Assembly: GCA_963932145.1 (NCBI GenBank)
Contig: OZ010572.1
Coordinates: forward strand, 87,799,660 to 87,863,659
Length of the DNA stretch: 64,000 nucleotides
Origin: Acanthosepion lycidas
Lineage: Eukaryota > Mollusca > Cephalopoda > Sepiida > Sepiidae
Reading direction: 5' to 3'
Shown: positions 59,156-64,000 of the stretch, one piece after another
Numbering within the stretch: position 1 is the first letter of the stretch
How the letters are laid out: the number at the start of each line of letters is the position of its first letter
The notes under the pieces: model-generated
Database searches by the model: none
Seen by the model: only the letters and a program-made list of their open reading frames with translations
What the model was told of the DNA's origin: nothing
Position numbers and translations under genes: made by a program

Positions 59156-59209
59156 GTAAGTCATAAACAGTGCAAGATTTTTTATTTTTTTTTATTTTTC
59201 ACATATATA

Positions 59210-59319
59210 TTGAGGATGTTGAAAAATTCTTGGCCTGACTAAAATGTTATTCTGAGGTTTTGTTATTTGGTCAGACTTTGAGAAGTGGGTTAAGCCAAGA
59301 ACATTTCAACATTCTCTTG
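59210..59319. mobile_element. mariner-type hairpin MITE (intron 8)
   Basis: The left end GAGGATGTTGAAAAATTCTT and the right end AAGAACATTTCAACATTCTC are inverted copies between TA dinucleotides (59208-59209, 59320-59321). Inner GGCCTGAC / GTGGGTTAAGCC also pair. The terminal sequence resembles mariner-type GAGGGxTGTTGAAAAGTTC ends. Confidence 0.75.
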
Positions 59320-60479
59320 TATATAGTGAATTTATTTACTTTTGTTTTTCATTAGTAAGTATGTATGATTTACACTTAATTGAACGAATTTTATATATTT
59401 CATTTTAAAAATCTGTTTTTTCTCACCAGTTTTGACCAGCTGATTAACAATGCAATTTTTTTATACAGAATTTAAAGTTAACATGTAAGAATTTTTTTAT
59501 TTGAGTCTGTTTTAAAAAAACATTCCAAGGATGTGTTAAAATAAATTTTTAAAAGATGATCTAATTATTTGAATCGTGAATGCTTAAGCCTTATTTTTCT
59601 TGATCAGTTAAGTGTTCATTTTTGTAATTCTTGGTACATACAGGTGAAAATTTTTATATAGACACAAGTGGAAGCTTATGTGATAATATTGAAAACTGCT
59701 GTAATATTTCCAAATTGTTTATTGTCACCTTTATTTACTTTTGTTTTTCATTAGCAAGCATGTATGATTTACTCTCAATTTAATGAATTTTACAATTTTA
59801 TGCATTTTGTTCTAAAAATTCATTTGGTCATTAAAATACAAATCTAATAGTTAATACTTTGAAGTTTATCCATTTCTCATTCTTTCAAACAGATTTTTTT
59901 ATATAAATTTTATTCATGTCTGCATAATGAGATAATGCAGTAAAAAGAATGAATTTTTGATGGCAGGGATTATAAGACAAATTTTACATAAATGTTAAAT
60001 CTATTCTTAATACTGATATTAGAATTACTCAAAGATTCTTTTCCCAACATGGATAATAAACAATATCTTGATGCATGTTAATTTAATGAAAAAAAAAAGT
60101 ACATTACACTTAAATGTCATTTTTATGATTCTGAAATTAATATAATGTCTAATTTAGTGATAAAAATACATTTGTTTTTGTTTGTTTGTTTGTTTGTTTG
60201 TTGTTGTTGTTGTTGTTTTTTTTTTTTTTTTTTTAGGAAAAAAAATTTTTCCGTATAATTTCATGCTTGTTTTCTAAAATTTCTAGTATGGTTCAGAGTT
60301 TAAAAAGGTGCATTCTATATATAACTTTAATAGAAGCTAGGAAAATAAAAATAGTCATTGCTAACTTAGATATTAACCCCTTATATACTAACATACTCTT
60401 TGACAAATGTCTAAATTTAAGGCATTCATAAAATAAAAAATAAACTTGTCTATTTTGTACAAACTATTTCTTATTTTTA

Positions 60480-61160
60480 CAAATGGAAAATCAGTTTTAT
60501 TATGGGTTCTCCTCCCTGCAGCTTATTGGCATGCATCTTTTTATAATTCTTAGAATCTAGCATTTTGAAACCTCATACCACAAAATTAATAAATACTTAC
60601 ATTATATAGATGATGCCTTCGCACAAAACTAAATTACAGACTTCATAAACAAAATCAAACCTGCAATTTCACATATGAAAAAAGAATAAATAATCACTTT
60701 TCTTGATATACTCTCATCACAAGATAAAATCGTGGATAATTATAGGTTTTTATTTCAGAGCCCTTTAGAATTTGCAGCTACCTGAAGAAAAATACATAGA
60801 AAATATATTTAAAATTCTCTACATAATGCCAAAACTAAAGCATACAAAATTCACAAGACCAAAAAATGTAAACAAAAACTAGGCACAAATTCTATAACTA
60901 ATGAGCCTAAAAGAAATTTAATTAATGATCACAAACGCCTCAAAAGAAAAAAAAATTACTCAATATTAAACAGAATCTTGCATCAGAAGCACTTTACTAA
61001 ATAAAATGTAAACGATGTTCTTCCAAAATTGATTGACAAGATATCCTGATATTTAAAAACAATATATGAACAGAAAATTCATTTAAAATTAGCATACTAA
61101 AATCTTCGATCACAATTTTGACCTGGAAACACCATTTTAATATAAAAAAAAAAAATGAAT
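60480..61160 (+). mobile_element. Penelope-like RT relic (intron 8)
   Basis: The + strand at 60593-60640 reads KYLHYIDDAFAQN then a stop. It resumes TDFINKIKPAISHMKKE, stop, IITFLDILSSQDKI. The YIDD catalytic motif and FLDxLxxR-type block about 40 residues later are the PLE RT arrangement, as at 8820-8970. Strong A-bias and stops show long decay. Confidence 0.65.
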
Positions 61161-61494
61161 ATAATTTACTCAGAGGCATTGAAAATGTCACCATCCACAA
61201 GTTACTTAGAACTAATATACAATCAGGCTATTTTAATATATCCTTTAACTAAATTAGTGTTTAAAAATGTGGGCTACTTAAGCCATAATATTAATAATGA
61301 TAATTTAAAAAAGGTAAAATCTTATTTCTATAATGATAGTTAAAACAAAAATTGAACATTCAGATGCTTAATGTAAATTTTATCTCACTAATATAGATTC
61401 TCTCCTCTTGTAATGCAAATAATTGTTTATGTAATTAATTTGAATGATAATGCATTTCTCTCTTAAGTAATTTAAAATTACATATGTAAACTGC

Positions 61495-61540
61495 ATCAAA
61501 AAACGGATGTTCTGCCAACAAAGCTTTTATCAGATGATGA
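61495..61540 (-). ncRNA. Very degraded hammerhead-like motif
   Basis: The - strand has CTGATAAAAGCTTTGTTGGC followed by AGAACATCCG. The arrangement is similar to CTGATGA-stem-GAAAC but both core segments are altered. Counted only because the other copies are nearby; it may be chance. Confidence 0.2.
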
Positions 61541-63275
61541 TTCTTGGATCAGGTTTAATCTCTGACCATGAATCATTATTTACCACTAAACCAAAGTAGA
61601 CCTGCAGTACATTACAATACTTTGTTAATTTTTTTTCCATCACAGTATAAGAATGTCAGATGAAAAATGAAGTCCTTGTATTTCTTTCGATAATCATGAA
61701 CCTAGAAATGTTAATTCAGTGATGTGAGATTTGAGTTAACTGACCAAATGACAGATCCAATCTGAAACTTTTTTCCTTCTGTTTTTAAGCTGGTAGTTTA
61801 TGCTGACATGGAGTCATGTACATTAAAGTATTTTGTTGATACTAATTCCCTTCTTAGATTTAGTCTCAATCCTTTCTGATCTTCTTACCCCATTTTGCAA
61901 CTTCTTTTTTGCAAGTAGAAATATTTTGTCACTTCATCATTTGTTTGTAGACCATGATGATTTTTTTTTTTTTTTTTTTTTTTTTAAGCTTTTTTCAGCA
62001 AAGATTAAAAATGATGTAAGTCGGGCATTTTTTATTCCTCTTTGCAGAACTCTGCCTGGCTTGTCCCTTTATATTTTTGTTTTAAAATTTCCATTACATA
62101 TATTTTTAAATTTATTTTATTTTATACAGTTTACTTTTAAAATCATTTTTAAAAAAATTAGTTTATATAAATGTTGGAATTTTTGAGTCATAAGAATTTT
62201 TATTCAATTAAAAATACTTGGTTGATTTAAAACTAATAATTGTTGATATCTTAGTTACCATCTTCTGTTCAATTTTGTATTAGGATTTAGGTTTCTAGTG
62301 CAAAGTTTATTTATTTTAATTAATCATTTAATATTTTGTTTCATACCTTAAAAATTTAATTGTTTCATCTAATGTTTACTTATAAAATATTCAATTTTAT
62401 ATATTTTCTCTAAACTAGATCTAATGCAAGGCTGCAATAGAAAGGTTGTACTTTTTAGCCTATTAATCATAATGCAATGATTTAAAATGATAAAAATTGT
62501 AAAAGTCAATGGCTAATAATTCATACAGTCTATAAATATTGGCAATTTTAATTGATTCTTATAAAGTGTCTGTATTTTTTGTTTTATTAAGTCAAGATAT
62601 TTTACTGTTTAATGCTCTGTTACTATTTTCATTATAATATTTAATTGGTAATCTGTTATTCTAGGTTATATTTTTTAATCAACATTTCATAAACTCATCA
62701 AAATTAATCATTTTTACAGTAATAAATAATTTTTCCAATCCTTTTTATTTATGTAGCCAATGATTTTCAAGGTGACACTGTTCAGTTGTTTGTGGCATTT
62801 TATTCTACTTTTCAGTGTGTATTAACTGATGCGGTATTTATTCTATATATTCTTGTTTTTTATTCCATCCCCAACTATTTTTCCAATTTACCATTTTTTA
62901 TGCTAAAATACATTTGAAAATAATTTTAATACATTTATACTTTCTGCTAATTTCATAGTCTTTGACTGGTTCATTCTCTGCGTAAATGTTATCATTGTAG
63001 TCTTGTTGTAATGCTGCATAAATATTTACTACTAGATGTTGAATATAAAAAACTTATAACAGCTTACTTGCAACTTTTAGCATTAAACAATTGAAGAAAA
63101 AAATTACACTTTTTTAATGATATATTTTTAAAAAATAGTTATGTTTATAGAGCTTAATAGATTGTGCAAATATAACTTGCTGTGAAATCTATTATTATGC
63201 ACTAATCTTGATTATTATAGTAATTTCCTCATTCAGGTACAAATTATGCGTTGTTTCATTGTGTTTTTAAGTGTC

Positions 63276-63307
<32 letters not shown>

Positions 63308-63689
63308 TAAAATATTTTGATCTGTTTTTGCTGTTACTATTTATTAACATTTTTGACATAGGGACAGTTGGTTTGAATCACACTTTTTTGGTAAAGTGAT
63401 TTTTATTAATTGGGGAAAGAATGAAATTATTAGCAAAAGACAAAAATGCTTAAACAATTCCTCCTCCTCACAGAATTTCAGGACACTATGCTTAGTTATT
63501 TTTTATACTCACTACAAAATAAGCATCTGAAAATCATTTTTTTTTTTTTTTTTTTTTTTTGAGTTGGTTATTCTTTTCTACATTCACTATGTTCTGTTTT
63601 GAATTAGTAATAATGAATAAATGAAGGCTGTAGTATTTCTGTCTCCTATAGTTACTACTTTTCTGTAGTCTATACTTATGGCTACATGT

Positions 63690-64000
63690 TGTTATAACAA
63701 GCGTTTGCTCACAAAGGAAAGGAACAAACTCGGATTAAATTTTCAATATTGTGTATTTGTCAAATAAACATAGTTATTTGAAATTTGGCAAAAATTTTTC
63801 ATAAGTGGTTCTTTAGTTGCTATTGGTAAGGAATGCAATTAGGAGTAAGGGTGTTGTCGGTAGGTCCACAAATTGATCAATTTCTTGGGTTGCTTGGCTG
63901 AGGTTATAGTTGGCTTCAGAGGATAGGTCCTTCTTCATGGTTGAATTTGACACCTTTGTCTGGTATGGTGGGTTGATACATTGTAAGGCATGTTGGCTGC
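63690..64000. repeat. Dispersed repeat, partner of 1-540
   Basis: Block Y (CACAAAGGAAAGGAACAAAC at 63711-63730) is in the same orientation as at 504. Block X (ATAGTTATTTGAAATTTGGC at 63770-63789) is inverted relative to 428. 63840-64000 is less AT-rich and loosely resembles the reverse complement of 250-420. Confidence 0.6.

Larger units (their letters stand above)
59156..64000 (+). other. MCOLN: Mucolipin intron 8 (5' part)
   Basis: Begins GTAAGT and has no credible next exon before the window ends. Contains a hairpin MITE, a direct repeat (59335-59410 with 59732-59820), (GTTT)n and (GTT)n at 60176-60215, a PLE relic and poly-T runs at about 61962, 63277 and 63537. 61600-63690 is otherwise featureless AT-rich DNA. 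Confidence 0.8.

Noticed and set aside
61833..62186. 117-residue open frame as the next mucolipin exon
   Set aside because: Phe-rich from poly-T. No resemblance to the S3-S4 or pore region, and no suitable acceptor/donor pair.

Overview
The window is animal nuclear DNA: very AT-rich, full of dinucleotide arrays, homopolymer runs and decayed transposons. It carries one recognisable cellular gene. That gene is the 5' two-thirds of a mucolipin (TRPML/MCOLN-type endolysosomal cation channel) on the + strand. Its eight coding exons lie between 39759 and 59155, are joined by consensus GT-AG introns, and encode the first 382 residues (N-terminal basic tail, S1, luminal domain, S2, S3). The exons for S4-S6 and the C-terminus lie beyond position 64000. 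The long introns and the repeat mix (tRNA-derived SINE relics, Penelope-like elements, mariners, Ty3/gypsy) suggest a lophotrochozoan, perhaps a cephalopod mollusc. That placement is an inference; nothing in the window proves it.

Layout. 1-9.2 kb: dispersed repeats, a palindromic mariner MITE (1067-1167), microsatellites, Penelope-like element (PLE) fragments and a LINE tail. One PLE (8250-9235) is split into two opposed segments, as twin priming would leave it. 9.79-14.22 kb: a complete but dead Ty3/gypsy LTR retrotransposon on the - strand, with both LTRs, whose RNase H region appears to be deleted. 14.2-20.5 kb: tRNA-like SINE relics, a large TA tract, and a dispersed repeat enclosing two minisatellites. 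20.5-23.1 kb: homopolymer-rich sequence. 23.47-30.6 kb: a hAT MITE with a perfect 8-bp target duplication, a GC-rich dispersed element, a PLE with RT and GIY-YIG remnants, a decayed mariner, and a hammerhead-ribozyme-like motif. 30.6-36.9 kb: AT- and homopolymer-rich DNA that keeps noticeably more CpG than the rest; it may hold the mucolipin promoter and 5' UTR exons. 36.94-38.76 kb: a - strand LINE with RT and RNase H. 39.7-64 kb: the mucolipin gene. Its introns hold two more decayed mariner transposases (introns 3 and 6), inverted SINE-like repeats (intron 6), and duplicated and inverted blocks plus a 76-copy perfect 16-bp pyrimidine satellite (intron 7). Intron 7 also holds a pogo-type MITE and a mariner-type hairpin; intron 8 holds another hairpin and another PLE RT relic.

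No operon, CRISPR array, rRNA or intact tRNA gene was seen. The two longest open frames in the window (at 55.9-57.2 kb) are an artefact of the 16-bp satellite. I found no convincing undescribed system. The items most worth following up are the hammerhead-like PLE motifs, the twin-primed PLE, the perfect homopyrimidine satellite inside the mucolipin intron, and the CpG-retaining block upstream of the gene.
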